Assembly (NCBI RefSeq): GCF_007860125.1
Contig: NZ_SJPW01000003.1
Span: 582,764 to 646,763 of the forward strand
Length of the DNA: 64,000 nucleotides
DNA from: Rubripirellula tenax
GTDB taxonomy: Bacteria > Planctomycetota > Planctomycetia > Pirellulales > Pirellulaceae
Reading direction: 5' to 3'
Part shown: in pieces, positions 20,901 through 35,900 of the stretch
Layout: each line of letters opens with the position of its first letter
Numbering within the stretch: position 1 is the first letter of the stretch
Notes under the pieces: generated by a model
Databases searched by the model: none
The model's input: the letters and a program-made list of their open reading frames with translations, nothing else
What the model was told of the DNA's origin: nothing
Position numbers and translations under genes: made by a program

Positions 20901-23900
20901 TGGTACTCCATGCGGCTGGTTGCCTTCATCGGTGATCCCGCCGCCATCGTGCTAGATTCGACACGGTTAAGTTTGTCGTGCTTGAACGTTGTCTTAGCGG
21001 CTTCGCCTCGCCCGTCTTTGATCTCGATCAGATTGCCGACTTGGTCGTATTTGAAATCGACCCGTTGGCTGGCGGCATCGATCGTGTACTCGCGGCGATT
21101 GCTGCGATCGAACTTATGAACGACCGTGTCGACGACGATGCCATCGACGGTCAGACGCTGCGCATCGATTTTTTCGATGTTGCCGCCGATGTCATAGGTG
21201 TACGTCGTCGTGCGGCCTTGCGCGTTGGTCATCACCCTCAGTCGGTTCGCATCGTCATAGGTGTACTGCGTTTGGATGGGCGAATCGTTGACCGACCGAG
21301 GATCGACCAGTAGCGTGCGATTGCCGACCAAGTCGTAATCAAAGCGAGCCGTGTTTCCCAGCGGATCCGATTCGGTGACGATCCGGCTGAGTCCGTCGTA
21401 CGTCGACGAGTGACGATAGGTCGTGTCGTCGCGATTCCCTTCGGCTCGACCGTCGACGATCGCCGTGCGGTTGCCGTTGCCGTCATAGATGTAGTGCGTG
21501 AGCACCTCCTCGGCGTCGGTTCCGGTCACCATCCGTCCGAGTTCATCGTAGACGTACGAAGAAACCGCAAGATCGGCGTTCCGAACCGATTTCAATCGTC
21601 CGCTCGGGAAATACGTCGAAATCGTTTCGGCAACGCCGTTGACGGTCGTGAGCGTCGGTCGTCCTTGCACGTCCAAGTCGTGCGTCGTCGTTTTCACTTC
21701 GTCCGCGGCACCACCGAAGTTTTCGATGATCTTTCGCTGGCGATTGGATGCGTCATGCTCGATCAACGACACCACGCCATCGGCGGCGGTGATCTTGGCA
21801 GGCGTCGCGAATAGGTTGTATTCAAACAGGGTGACTTGATCGCCGGTCCGCGAGTTTTTGATCGTTTGTTTCTTCAAACGATTTTCTTCGTCGTACTCGT
21901 ATTGGGTGACTTCCGTCGTCGGCCCGGTGCTGCTGGTTTGCCGTCCGCGTCCGTCGACGGTGATCACCATGCTGCCGCCGTTGGGCAAGCTAACGCTCGT
22001 CAATTGATACGCCGCGTTGTAGCCGAACGAAGTCACACGTCCGATCGCATCGACGCTCTGGCGCGGGTTGCCGTTGCGGTCTTCCACCATCAACGTGACG
22101 CGGCCGAGCGGATCGCGAACGTAGCGATAGTTGAAGTCCGGATTGTTTTCGACACTTGCGCCGCCGGCCAACGTCATGTCGCCAAACTCGTACGCGAATT
22201 CTGTCTTGGCGTTCAAGTCGCCAAACGAATCGACTTGCTCGATCGGTCGGTCGAACTCATCGAACTTGAACCGAGTCACGTTATTGTTTCGATCAACGAA
22301 CTCGGTCCGGTTGCCTGCGGCGTCGTAGTCGGCCGATTCGGTGTACGTCACGCCGTCGATGGACACGGTGACGCTGGACGACTCAAACCGGTTCATCGTG
22401 TCATACGCCATCGTCGACTCGAAACCGTCGGGGTCCGTCATCCCGGTCACGTTACCAGACAAATCGGTATACGACCGCATTGCGACGCCGTCGGGATACG
22501 TCGTATCGGTCAGACGTCCATAAGCGTCGTACGAGTAAGACGTCAGGATGCCGATCGGATCGGTCTTCGAGCTCGGCAACCCGTCAGCGGGACCACTTAG
22601 GTAGTACGTCCACGTCGTCGTTGACGATTGCGGGTTGCCTTGCGGCAGCGCCGCAGTGGTGCTGATCGTTTGCGAAGTGATGTTTCCGTCGTTATCCAAA
22701 ACGCGAACGACCTTTCGGCCGACGCCGTCGACTTTCTCCGTCCACGTGCTCTTGAAGTCACTGTTTTCGTACTTGTAAGTCGTCGTCACCCCACTCGAGC
22801 TTTGCGGATCGGGGAAATCCGTTTGCGTCAGCGTGTTGCCGAACTCGTCGAACGTGCTGCAGACGATGTTGCCGACTTGGTCGACCGTCACACTGATCAA
22901 ACCGTTTGCCGCATCGCGACCGAACGCGCGGCCGGGCTGATCGCCACTGCCGCTTTCGTCCTGAACGTGAATGAATTGGCCGAACCCGTTCATCTGGAAA
23001 GTCTGCTTGACGCCGTCGAAATCGGTGTAGATCGCTTCGGCGGTGAACGTCGAACCCTGGGTGGCTTCGGGCGGCAGTCCGCACTTCATGCGAGCGGCGT
23101 TGATGCTGGCTTGATGCGGCGGCGGGGCCAAGAAGTCGACCACCGTTGGCGCAGTGTTCGGATCAGACGTCCGTTCGGGCTCGAAGGCCGCTTTCTTTTG
23201 ACCGGGCGTGAGAGCGAACGTCTGTCCATCGATCCGCGTGCCACCGCTGGCGCGACCGAAGTCATCGTACGAGATCGTTTCCTTAAATGTGCTCTCGAAC
23301 GTTTCGCTTGCGTCGTTACCGCGTTTTTGCGTGATGTCAGTCAGCAAATATTCGTACGGTTCAACCAATTCATCGGTGGGGATTTTCAGGTCATAGCCGA
23401 ATGATCGCTCGGAACTGTCCGGATCCGTGATCGAGGTCAGTTGCTTGCCGTTGTGCGTCAACCGCGTGACACGCCCCGCCGGATCAGTGATCGTGCTGAT
23501 TCGTTTACCGCTGTACTGGAATTTGGTTTCCAATCCAACCGGATCGATAATCTTGGTGATACCGTCGGCGTTATACTCGTAAGTCGTCGCGTTGCCGTTG
23601 CGATCGACGACGGACTGTAATCGTCCATCGCCTTGGTAACGTTCTTCGCTGCCGTCGATCATTTCACGAACGTAGGTGCCATCAGCGTTCCTACGCAGCA
23701 CGCTTCGGTCGAGCGTCACCGGTGTGTACGGATCGCCGACGGTTTGCGGCGGGTTAAAGATCTGTTCGGTGCCGTTGCCGTTGACCAACAGCAACACGCC
23801 GTCGACCTCGTAGATTCGCATCAGGCCTTCGATGGACCAGCCCGCGCCGAACTCGCTGTCGCGCAGGTTCACGACCGGCAAAAACTCACGTTCGGTTTGA

Positions 23901-26900
23901 AAGTTCCCGTCGACCCAACCGGCCGCGGACTCTTTGAATAAACCAAAATCAAACGCCAAGTCGTACGCGCCGGTCGGCGCGTCGCTGAGGTCCAACAGCA
24001 ACGAACCGCCCGCGATCGAACCGTTAGTCAATTGAAGAGTGTCGATAGCAAAGAAATGCTCGTCGCCGCGATAGCCAACGGCCGACTCACCGGGCTTGGG
24101 TTCATACCCGGACGTGGCCGCAAACGACTGATCACCCAACGACGCGGTGGCTCGAACGACCAGTTTCTCGTCGTCATCGGCACTGCTTAGATTCGCCAGC
24201 CCGAAGTACGCCAGCGGTCTTGGTTCGGCGCGGAGCGAATCGTAGTGCAGGACCAAACCGCGCGTGGCTTCTTGCGACTGATACGACACCAACGAATGAG
24301 TCTCGTGAATCGCACCGGTGTGAATTTCGACTTGCGAGGTCCGACCCGCTTCGACGGTTTGTGTCTCGCCAGGGAACGATTGCAATGTCGACGCGGACGT
24401 GTAGGGCGTTGGCTGCAATCGCAATTCCGGAACGAACTGTTCGGGTTGGCTTTCGATACCGCGGGGTAGATTTCCCACCGGGATTGGCCCGAACTGGTTG
24501 GGTTCTTCGCCCGTCGGTCCGATCGTCGGGACGCCGTAACCGGTGTTGTTGCCGTCGAAGAAGTACCCAAAGCTGGCGGCGACCAGCATCGACGGATAGA
24601 TCTGGTCGATTGGGATTTGCCCCAGCGGACCGTTGACCAACGATTCCAACTCCGCCGGAACGTCGGCGTACTGGGACACGACTTGGCCAACCGGATTGGG
24701 ACCCGCGGCGGCGGCGATCTCGATGGCCTTGATCGCTTCGGGAGTGCTGTAAGCGAACACGGCGTCGTACCGCTGCATCGACACCATTGCGTAACCTTGC
24801 GCGGTGATCGTCACGTCGTCGGCGAACCCGCCCAAGACCGGATTGGTGCCGGCGACCAAACGCGGTACCGTCAACGGATCATCGAAGTTGCCCAGCGGAT
24901 TGCGGATAAATCCTAGGTTGCTACCCGCGCCGACGGCGTACTGGCGAGCACGGTTGATGGTTACGGTCTGAGTCACCGAGGTGCCGTTGACGACGCTGGT
25001 TTGCGTTTCCTGCGTGATCGAGCGAATCGACGCGTCGGGATCCGGATTCGGACCGGGATAGCTGGCAAAGAACGGTCCGAGTTCGGGATTCTTCTTTGAA
25101 TCCAAAGGGGCGTTGTCCGCGTTGTAGCCGCTGATGACCAGATAAGACGGGTGTGATCCGATCGCGTCCTTGTACGCATCGGCTGGCACGAAGTCGACGC
25201 CCTGCGCGTTGCTGATCCCGAATGCTTGAACGCCGCGGCCCTCACGTGGGTTCAGGCCGAACGGCGTCAGGTTGATTGGCAACACGTCGTACGAAACCTT
25301 GTCGTCCTGCGTCACTTCACGGCGAATGATGCCGACGCCTTCCCGATCGTTGACTCGGTCCGTCACGACCATCACGGCCGGATCACTGGTCGGTGAGATG
25401 TCGTAGACACCTTTGCCATACTCGATGATCGACTCGGGCAGCGTCGCATCGAAGACCAACGGGTCGACGACGATTTCTTCGCGTAATTCTTCGGCGAGAT
25501 CTTCTTGATCGTCGATCGCGTCATTAATCTCGCGTCGACGCTGCGGGATCGACAACAACGTCGCGACCAGAATCCGACCGGGCCCACCCGCGTCGCCGCG
25601 GAACAAGTCGGCCGACGGCGCGGCGATATAAACCTGCTTGCGATCGGCCGAGACCGCGATCCCGCGCAGCCCCATCGGCGTCAGGTTGCCGGCGGAACCA
25701 CCGAGCGACAACGTTTGGATGACCGTGTGGAACGTTCGCGAGAACGGATCGATATCAATCACGTAAACGCTACCGTGATTGCGATCGGTCACAAAGACAA
25801 ACCGATTATCGGGATCGACGGTCAAGTCAAACGGGCTGGCACCGATGGGAAGCGGAATTCCCTGCACGCCTTTGGTTTCCGGCGTGATGACCGGGATCAG
25901 TGCATCCGGATCCCCGATCACGTCGGGGATCGTATCGATCTCTTGAAACGCGACGGTGTCGATCACGGAAATCGAGCCGCGCGCCGCGTTGGTGACGTAC
26001 AGCCGAGTTCCGTCGGCGGTGATCGCAGACTTTTGCGGCGCAAACGCCCCCGCGTCAACGATGTCGGTGCCCAGCGTGATCCGCGCGATCTCGCGAGGAT
26101 CCGCCTTGATCGTTTCGCCGATCGGTTCGGTCGCCAACAGGTCCAACACCGACACCGTCGAATCGGCTCCATTGAGAACAAAGCCAAACCGCGACTCGAC
26201 CAAGAACTCGACCGGATTGCTGGGCACTTCGATGACGCGAAAGCGTCCGTCTAGCGGCGCCTCTTGCTTTCGCGTGACGGTCACCCGAGCGAAACTCAGC
26301 GGCGCGCCGCGCGGAATGCGAACCAAAATCTTGTCGTCTTCACCGGCAAAGATATTGTCGGGTCCGATCTCAACATCGGCACCGCCGACGACCATGGAAT
26401 CATTGTCGCGACCGCCGATCTCCAGCGTCACGAAAAGGTCGTCGATACGCGTGCCGATCAGCGAATCCCTCGGCGTCGTTTCGTCCTCGGCCAAAAGGAA
26501 CTTACCATCGAGTTCCAAGAACGGACCGGTCTGTCCTTCCACGTCACCAAACTTCAACTGACTGACCACGATCGTCGGCGTCGGTGCGGAGTACGTCACG
26601 CGCGGCACCGTGGGCAGCAACAACTGCACAATCTCGTTCGCGTCGGCCAAGACCTCAGTCGTCGACAGAATCTTCAATCGATCGAAATCCGATTCCAACA
26701 CGTTGACTCGGATGCGAAAATCCGGAATGATCGGAACGAACGTGTCCCCTAACACGCCGGTGCCTTGGTAGTACGATTCTTCGCCGCTGCCGCCAAACAC
26801 GTCGCTGACTTGCACGATCACCGGATTGGTTCTCGCTCGAAACGCGACGTCACCGCTAAGCGCCGCCAGCGTGGCCGCGTTGGGCAATGCCATGAACATC

Positions 26901-29900
26901 GCGCCGGTGATCGACGGGCGGAAGTGTTGCCCAAACTGCGTTGCCGTCCGCGCCGCCACGCCAATGTTTGGCGGGGACGTGGTTCGCGCAACGCCGTCGT
27001 CGCCGATCATCATCGAATCGATCACGATCCATGAACGACTGATCGTACCGTCTTCCAACGTCACATCGACGGGCTGGAACAAGTACGCAACGTCGCCGGG
27101 ATTGCTGCCCGTCGGCGCGGGGATCGCGACGCTCATGGGCAAGTCGGCTTCGCGGTCGCCGTAGTTAAGTTGAACTCCGCCTGCGAAATTCCAATTGGTT
27201 GGCAACGTGTACGGCAAGTCGGCCGGCGTCAGCGCCGTCGCCGACAACTCGATCGCTTCATCGTACGCGCCCGGCGGGATCGCCACCATGATGCCGCCGC
27301 CATCGCCAATGACACCCCCATCGGCCCCGATCATCACTTCACCCGTTCGCACGGCGTCGATCAAGATGGGAATGACTTGCGAGATGCCGGATTGAACGAT
27401 GGTGATCTCCGTCGTGCCCATCGCCAGCGCCGTCATACGTCCGGCCGCATCGACGGACAATAGCGAGGGATCGGCGACGAAGTAACGCGTCGACGCGTCC
27501 GATGCCAAGTCAACGACGCCCGCTTCGGTCCGCTCCCGCACCAACAGTTGTCGCGACTCGCCCGGGATCAACGTGTAAGCGTCGGGAAAGAAGTCGACCA
27601 GTCGGTCCTCGGCCGCGCCGACGTTCACCGCCGTTGCCGCCGTCAATCCGAACGCATCAATTCGCAGCGTCGTCGCACCCGCTTGATTCCCAACGAGCAA
27701 GCCCAGGTCCGTCACCACGGCGACGTCCGGATCGGTCGTCGTCAACGTCAACGAATCCGCGGGCAAGACCTGCGTGGAGCCGTCGGCAAGGACGCCCTGC
27801 ACGATCACGCGACTGGTCCCGTCGATGGCTAGGACTGGATCGCGACGAACGACTTCCAACCGAACGAAGCTCGCGACCAGAACTTCCACCGATGCTTGCG
27901 CGACGTCGCCTCGAAGCACCCCGTCGTCGGCAACCACGTCCATCGTCCCCGTTAACGGCGTGTCACCGGCAATCAACCGCACCAATCCGCCGCCGATCGG
28001 CTGAACCGTCAACGCATCGGAGGAGACGACCGCAAACGTATCGTCGCCGTCATCGTCCGACGTCCACGCACCGGCGTCAACGACGATGCTGGTCCCCGCG
28101 AACAAACGGATCGTTTCGGGTGTGACTTCGGGCGCTCGGTTGGTGACCAAGCCGAACGAAGCGAACAACGCCGCTTGGTCTGTCGCATCGACGTCGCCGT
28201 CGCGATCGAAATCCGCCAAGCGATTGTAAGTCGCATCCGACGTGATCGATCCCAACGCCGCGTTCACCAAGACGCTGTCGGCCGAATCGACGTTCCCGTC
28301 ATTATTGGCGTCACCGGCCAAGTACATGCTGGCTTGGTAGTCGCCGGCCGCATCGCCGCTGACCGCGAACGTGTACGTCCCCGGCCGCGTGATCGTCATC
28401 AAAGCGGTGCTGGGTGTGAAATCGACCGAGTCCACGTCGATGCCAATCGTAATCCCACCGGTGGGACTGGTCCGCAACTCCGCTTCGGTGACCGTGAATG
28501 CGTATCGCTCGATTGCACCGGAGACCAACGTGCCGGTGACGGGCGCGGCGATCAACTGCCGTGTCCCACCCAGGTGCGACTGAATCTGCGAATCGTCATA
28601 GCGATAGAACGTCCGCTCACCCGTTGCCGCTTCGATCGACACGATCATTTGTCCGTCATCGTCGTAGCGATAGAAAACCTGCTGGCCCTCCGGGCCGACC
28701 AATTCGCTGATGCGACCGTCACCGTCGCGGACGATCGTCAAACGCGTTCCGTCCGGGGCGATGATGCCGCTGTCGGTCACTCGCAGCGACGTCGACTGGT
28801 CGGCTGCGGTGATGCGGGTCAGCGAAAAGACTCCTGACCCCTTTTGTGTGATCTTTTGTGTAATTTCGTGGCGGGTGCCGGTGGGGCTGGTCAGCGTGAA
28901 GGCGGGGGCGGTGTACGGCAGGCCGGTGCCGATGACGAAGTACGCTCCGCCGGCGCGGCGAAGCGGCGCGGTCGTGGAACTGTCCAACCTCCAAGTCACA
29001 CCGTCGTCGGCCGTCCAGGCGGGCTGGAACGTTTGGACGCCGAAGGTGGTGTCAGTAAGTTCGGTCGGCGCGAATGTGTATCCGACTCGCTGGCCATTGG
29101 GCAGCGTCAGGTACAACCGCGTGCCGTCGGCCAATCCCGCGAACAAGTCGCGGCTAGCCTCGCCGCCGATTGCGATCCGCGGATCGACCAGAGGCCATGA
29201 CCAGGCGGCTCCGAAATCGGATGCTGCATCGAGCGAACGGATCGAACTGTAAAATCGAGTGACATCGACATCGATGCCGGCAAGCGTGAGCATCATGTCG
29301 GACGCTGATTCGTTGACCGCGCCGGACTTGTCGGCCGAATTGATCTCCAAGTCGAACATGGCCACCGAAGTCAAACCACCGAAGTCGCTGGCGATCACTC
29401 GCGCGGTGTAAAAACCGTTTTCGTAGTTCGATGGATCGATCGTGACCAAACGAACGATGCTGGTCATGCCTTCTCGCAGCAGGATCGGTTCGCCGCCGCC
29501 GCGTGGAACCAGCTCGACTTTGTACTCGGCCAATCCATCGTCAAAGATGTCGAACATCATGTCGCGCGCGCCGGTGACGATCGGCGGCGCGAACTCGGTG
29601 ATCTCGATCCGTGGCGCCGTGCGATCGGCCAAGTCGCGGATGAAGATCGGACGTGTGACCGATGTCGTTCGGCCTTCGATGTCGGTGACCGTGGCGGTGA
29701 CTTCGTATCGTCCGGGCTCGCTCGCGACGAAGTTACCGCGTCCGAGCGCATCTAGGGTGAACGGATTGCCGTCGATCGTTAGCGTTGCTTCGCCGATCGC
29801 TACGTCGCTGTCGGCGATCGGTTCGATGGTGACGGTTTGCCCCGGTGTCGCGGGGAAACTGGGCGTCAACACGACTTGCAGATTAGGCGAGACGGGTTCA

Positions 29901-32900
29901 AGCGAGGCGACCAAAGTCAACGCACGCCGCGTTTGGGTCGCACCGTCGTCGGCGGTCAAACGAACGGTGTAAGTTCCCGCTTGGAAACTCTGCGGCGTCC
30001 ATTCGATCACGCCGACACCGTCGGTCACGTTCAACGTCGCACCCTCGGGCAAGTCGGATGCAGTCAGGGTTACCGAATCGCCATCCAGGTCCGCCGTCGG
30101 AATCGATAACGTGAACACTTCGCCGATCTGGGCGTTGCGAAGCTGGGGTGCGTCGATCGAAGGCGCACGATTGGTCGGCAAAACTTGCACTTCGACGTCG
30201 ATGGTGTCGGTGCCGCCACTTGGATCGCTGACCACAAAAGGCAGCGTGTACGTACCGGCGGAATCGAAGTCGACATCCCAAATGACGGTTCGTGTCACCG
30301 GATCAAAATTGAATCCGTTGATCGCAGCGCCGGTGTATCCATAAATCAATGGCTCGCCGTCGGCATCACCACCGTTGATCGAGAAAACAGTTTGATCTCC
30401 TTCGCGAGCGAACAGCTTGGGAAGCGTGTTCAAAACGGGCGGTTGATTGGTGTTGGTGACCGTGATCACCACGTCATCGCTGCGCGAACCGGCGCCGTCC
30501 GATGCGGTGATGCGGATGCGATAGGTGCCCGCCTGAGTCGAAGAAGGTGTCCATGTCAATTCGCCACTGGCGCCGTCGAAAAGTACTCCGACGGGCAAGC
30601 GAGTTGTTGAGACACCTTGGACAAGCGCCGCGGTGAAGAACACATTGTCATCCTCGGCGTCGGTGGCAACGGCGCTAACGCGAAGCGTTTGTCCTTCGGC
30701 AACTGTTTGCGCACCGATCGGTTCTAGGTTCGGCCGCGTGTTGGTGTCGCGTACCGTCAACGTGATACTGCGTGAATCGCTTAGCAAATCACCGGCGCCG
30801 CTATTGCCGCTGTCGACAACGTCAAACGTGATCGACGTCGTGCCGATATCAGCCGCCGCCGGTGTCCACTGGAACGTCGCCCGTCCATAAAAACTGTCCT
30901 CGGTGAACGTTGCGCCGGCTGGCAGTGTGCTGGACGTGAACGTCAACGGATCTTGGTCGGCATCCGTTGTGTTCAACACCAACGTGAACGGTTGTCCGAC
31001 CAAGGCGACCGAATCAAAGATCGGATCCAGCTTCGGTGGTTCGTTTGGGCTGGTCGCTTGCAGAATGAACTGGACCGATTCGCTGAGTGGCGCTTCGCCG
31101 AACGATTCCTTCGCGGTCACCGTCACCAAGTAGTCATCACGATCACCGGGTTGGGGAGAAACCGACAGGGTTCCCGTTCCGTCGCCGTTGTCGGTCAGCG
31201 TGGCCCATGACGGCAGCGCCGTGGCTTGGCCAATTTTGACGTCCAAAGCAATCGCGGTACCGTCGGGGTCGACGGCCAGGATAGGAATGTCCAATGTCGT
31301 TCCAACCGGTACGACCTTGTTTTCGATCGTTGTGATTTCGGGACGGAAGTTGGCGTTGCGAACGTTGATGGCCAGCGTGACCGTGTCGCTGGTCGGCGTG
31401 CCGGTTCCATCGCCGTCGTCGGTTGCGGTGAATGTGATTTCGTAGCGCTGAGTTTCTGTGACGCCGGTGGCATCGAACCCAGGTAACCACGCGAAGATCT
31501 GACGCTGGGAATCGAACGTGGCGCCGGCTGGCAACGTGCCGTGCGAGTACGTCAGGTTCGGCAGCAGGCCTTCAAAGTCGACGAAGAAGTCTTCGCTGGT
31601 CGCGAGGGGATTCGTCGGAGCGACGGGGAACTCGGGATCATACGCCGCGACGCGAACTTGCAGCGGTTGTCCTTCAAAGATCGTGAACTCATTGATCGCG
31701 GGGAACGCAACGGCGCCGTTGATGTTATTGACCGTTAGCGTCGATGTCACCTGAGTCAACGAAGTTCCGTCGTCGGCGAAGAACCGCAAGTCGAACACGC
31801 CGTGTTGATCAAAGCCGGGCGTCCACTCGAACAGTCCCGTGTTCGGATCCAAGAACGCGCCCGGTGGTAAATTCGGTGATACGTATCGCAACCGATCTCC
31901 GTCCTCGTCTTGGCCGAACAACCGGAACGTGATCGCATCGCCTTCGTTGATCGTGCGATCGGCGACCGGCGCCAGTGTCGGCGAAATGTTGTTGTTGGCA
32001 ATGACGATGTCGAACGACACGCTGGTTTCGACGAAGCCATCGCTGGCGATCAGCTTCACGCCTTCGTAAACGCCTGCGTCATCGCCGCCCGGTCGCCATC
32101 GCAACGCTTGGCCGACCGAATCGAAGACCGCGCCGGCGGGCAGATTGTCGGCAAAGTAGAACAATGCGTCGCCATCAGGATCGAACGCGCTGACCGGGAT
32201 CTCGATCAAGTCGCCCTCGGTGGCGAACTGCTCGCCCACGGGCGCCATGATCGGTGCGCGGTTGGCACCGCTGACGTCAACCGTCCAAGTTTGACGTTCA
32301 AAGGCACCGCGGGCATCGTAGGCACGCAGCTCGAACCTGCTCTGCGGCGACGATCCGCGTGTCGGCATCCACGATACTTCCCCGGTCGCCGGATTGACGG
32401 ACGCGCCATCCGGTGCATCGGTTAGCACGTAGGTGATCCGGTTTCCGTCGGGATCGGACGCCGACGCCATGTACTCGTATTCGGCCGAGGCCGCGGCGAC
32501 CAGCCCCGGCTGTGATTCAAATTCCGGCAACATGTTCGGCGGCAGCGTTGCCAGCACTCGCGGATCGAAACTCAAGTCCAGCAAGTTCGGGTTCGCGATC
32601 ACGACCGTTTGCGGCAGCGACGACGTGCCCCCGGCCAACACGGTGCCATCGCCGAGGACTTGGAAGCCGTTGGCATCGGCGGGCGCGCCGTCGTTGCCAA
32701 AGAAGATGACTGAGTCATCGCCAAGTTCGTCGAAGATGATGTTGATCGGACCGGCGATGTCAAAGTCGGCGGTGTTGTTAACGATGACGTCGAACAACAG
32801 CGTGCCGTCGGCTCGGTTGACGCGAGTTGCTGAGTAGGAAACGCTGGTGCTGATCGAAACGTCTTCAAAGACACGGAACGTTGTTGAGAATCCGCTGCCG

Positions 32901-35900
32901 CCGATCGGGATCCCCTGTTCGCTTTCGACGGACGGGGCAACACGAAGTTCGTACTCGGCCGGTGCGAGCGACTCGAACAACAATTCGCTGGTGCGAGATG
33001 CGGCGTTGTACTGGACGGCGCCGATGCCGACGGATTGTCCCGTGTCTTTGTTGACCAACGTGTAGTTCGCACCGCGAGTTGCGCTCGATGGTTTGGTCGC
33101 ATCGGTGGCGTTCAATCCGACGTCGAACACCAATGCGGCCCGGTTGTTCTCGCGAATGATGGTGTCGACGACGCGAGGCGCCGCGACGGTAAAGAAGACA
33201 TCGACCTGTTCGCCTTGCGTGACCAAGAATCGTCCGTCCGGTAACGACTCGATCCCTTCGACACGCCCGGTACCGCTGCTGGCGATGACGGTTTGACGTA
33301 GCGAAAGCGGATCCACGACAGATACTTGTCCGCTGGTTTGATGCCCGACCAACAGCGCGCCGGCAAGCAAAGATCCGGGCGCACCGATGGCAAGTGATTC
33401 AGCGCCGCCGGCAATCGTCGCGATCACTTCGGCGCGGCCGCGGAAGTCAAACCGCAACACTTCGCCGCCGGCCGGCCAAGCCGTTCCGTAGAGCGTTCCA
33501 TCGGGGGCGACGGCGAGCGCGTCGACGCGAATGTCGCTCAGCGGTGTCAGTTTGCGGGTCGCGGTGTCCAGACGGCTGATGCCGCCGGTGGTGGCGACGT
33601 AGATCGCGTTCTGGCCCGGGATAGCGGCAAGCCCCAGCGAAATGCCGGCGCCGACGCGGTCCAAAACTGCACCAGTCGTCGGGTCGAGTTGCAGCAACCC
33701 TTCGCCGCCCGTCGATGCCCACAATTGGCCGGCCGCATCAAAGACGAGTTCGTAAATCGGCGAAGACCCCGTTGCGATGCGTGTCGATTGGCCGGAGGTG
33801 CCAGAGATTCGGTACAACTGGTTCCGACCGGCGCCACCGGAAACGTAGACGCTGCCGTCCGGTCCGACCGCCATCGCCAGCGCACCAATACTCGCGCCGG
33901 AGAGTCCTGGGATCGTGGCAAATCGCTCGGCAGCGAGCGGACGAATGACTCGCGCGAACTTGCTGGGCTGATTCGCGCTGGTGCGTGATGGAATCCCGAG
34001 TGCCGATTCTTGGAACAACCGGTCCGCAACCGTTGTCGGCTGGGACGCTGCTTTGGGCAGCGGCGGCGTGACCACGACCGTGATCGGCGCGGCACCGCCC
34101 AGGTTGATGTCGGCGACCAATCGCGGCGCGCGAATGCCTTCGGCGATCGGTTCGACATTTCCGGCGGCGTCGATCGAGCGGACCAAGAACGTGGGGGTCG
34201 TGCCGGCATCGGCCTCGTAGATATAGGACGTTTGGTCGGTTCGATACAGCACGCTGCGGAACCGGGTTCCGCCATCGTTGGACACCAGCAATGAGTGAGC
34301 GGCGACGCCGCTGCCGCCGGCGTCGTCGGTGGCTGACCAATCGAGCTGATAACGATTGCTGCCGATCGGCGTGACCGTGAATGTGCTGGTTGGCGCGACC
34401 GCGTCCAGGGTTGCCGCGGCGACGGCGCTGTCCACGGGCGCAGCGCCGTCGATGATCACGCGCGCGGTCATCTCGATTGCGTCACCGGTTTGCGGGTCAT
34501 CCGTTTGTCCGGCCGCGTTGGTGTCATTGACACTGGCGAAGAACGTGACCTTCACCGATTCACCCGGTTGCAGCAAACCGACATCCGAATCGACCGGTGG
34601 CAAACCGTCACGAGGATCGATCGCGCGCAACAGGTACGAAGCCACTCGCGTGTTGGCGTCGACACCCGCCGTGACCTGCAACTGGTATCCTTCGTCATTC
34701 GTCAGATCAAACTCGCCGACGAAGTTTGGACGACCGGGGGGCAAACTGATGTTGCGACCGCCGAGCGTCAAATTTCCGAGCTGGAAACTACGCTCGTCGA
34801 TCGTGTCATCCAGCGGCACAAGGATACGGATCTCGCGAACCGCTTCTGACGAATCACTGTCATACGTTGCCGTGACGCTATACGGCAGCGGCGTTTCAAA
34901 CGGGACAAAGTTCTCGTCGCCGACGCCGGTTGGACCGGTGATCGTGACCGTGTCGCCGATCTGTTGGCCAAGATCGTCCAGGTTGAACACGATCTCGTCG
35001 GCGACGACGCCAAACTCGTCTTCCGGCTGAACCGCACGCAGTTCAAAGGCGACGAACGAGGTCGGATTGGCTAGGCCAAGGTCGTACTTTTCAAAATCGG
35101 GAACGGCACCGCCACTGTGAACGTTGGCGGTGTGACCGAAGTAACCACGAAGTCGCTCGGTCAACAAGATGAGCGTCGATTCTGCTGTGGCCAAATTGGC
35201 CGCGGCGTCATCGATGATTCCCGATCCGGCATCACCGCCCAGCAAACCACCCAGTGCGCTGAAGAACAGATTGACATTGTCCGACGTCGGCGTCGCCGTG
35301 GGCGGCGCGTCGGCATCGCGGAGCAACCCGACGTCGGCGAGCGCCGCCAAGAACAGATCGGCAAACGCATCTCCATCGCCAGCGATCGAAACGAGAGCGG
35401 ACGGCGCATTCTCATCGGCAAGAATGGCATCACGCAGGCGAGCCGCTTCGCCGCGTTGGTAGTCAATGTACTGAGCGCTGGTCAGCGGGGTTGCCGAAGC
35501 CGTGACGTAGAAATCAAACGCCAAGGCTTCGAGATCCATCGGGCTAAGTTCCTCCAAGAAGTTTGGATTCTCTTCCAACTCTTCTCGAAGCCCCGGATAG
35601 ACAGTCACAATGCCGCCCAGTTCGGTCACGCCGCTGGCCGGCAAGTCGATCGCCACTGCGCGACCGGTCAGCACACCGTTCAAGTTCAGTTCGGGTGTAA
35701 TGTCGGACGAGTCGAACGTGGAAATCGAATCGAACAATGGCGAAAGCGTTCCCGCGTCGCCTCGAACGCCGGTTTGGAACGAGAGCGCCGGGCCGCGAAT
35801 GATTCCCGAATCGTTTTCAATGTTGGGAAACGCGTACTCGATGATCGTGTACGGCGTGTCGACGTTGGCAAAGTTCTGGACGGCGAAACCGTAGGGGCCC

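Noticed and set aside
15653-23640. Long plus-strand open frames within the RHS region (for example 17081-18502)
   Set aside because: They are antisense shadows produced by the regular, GC-biased codons of the YD repeats; peptides are low-complexity Val/Arg/Asp-rich.
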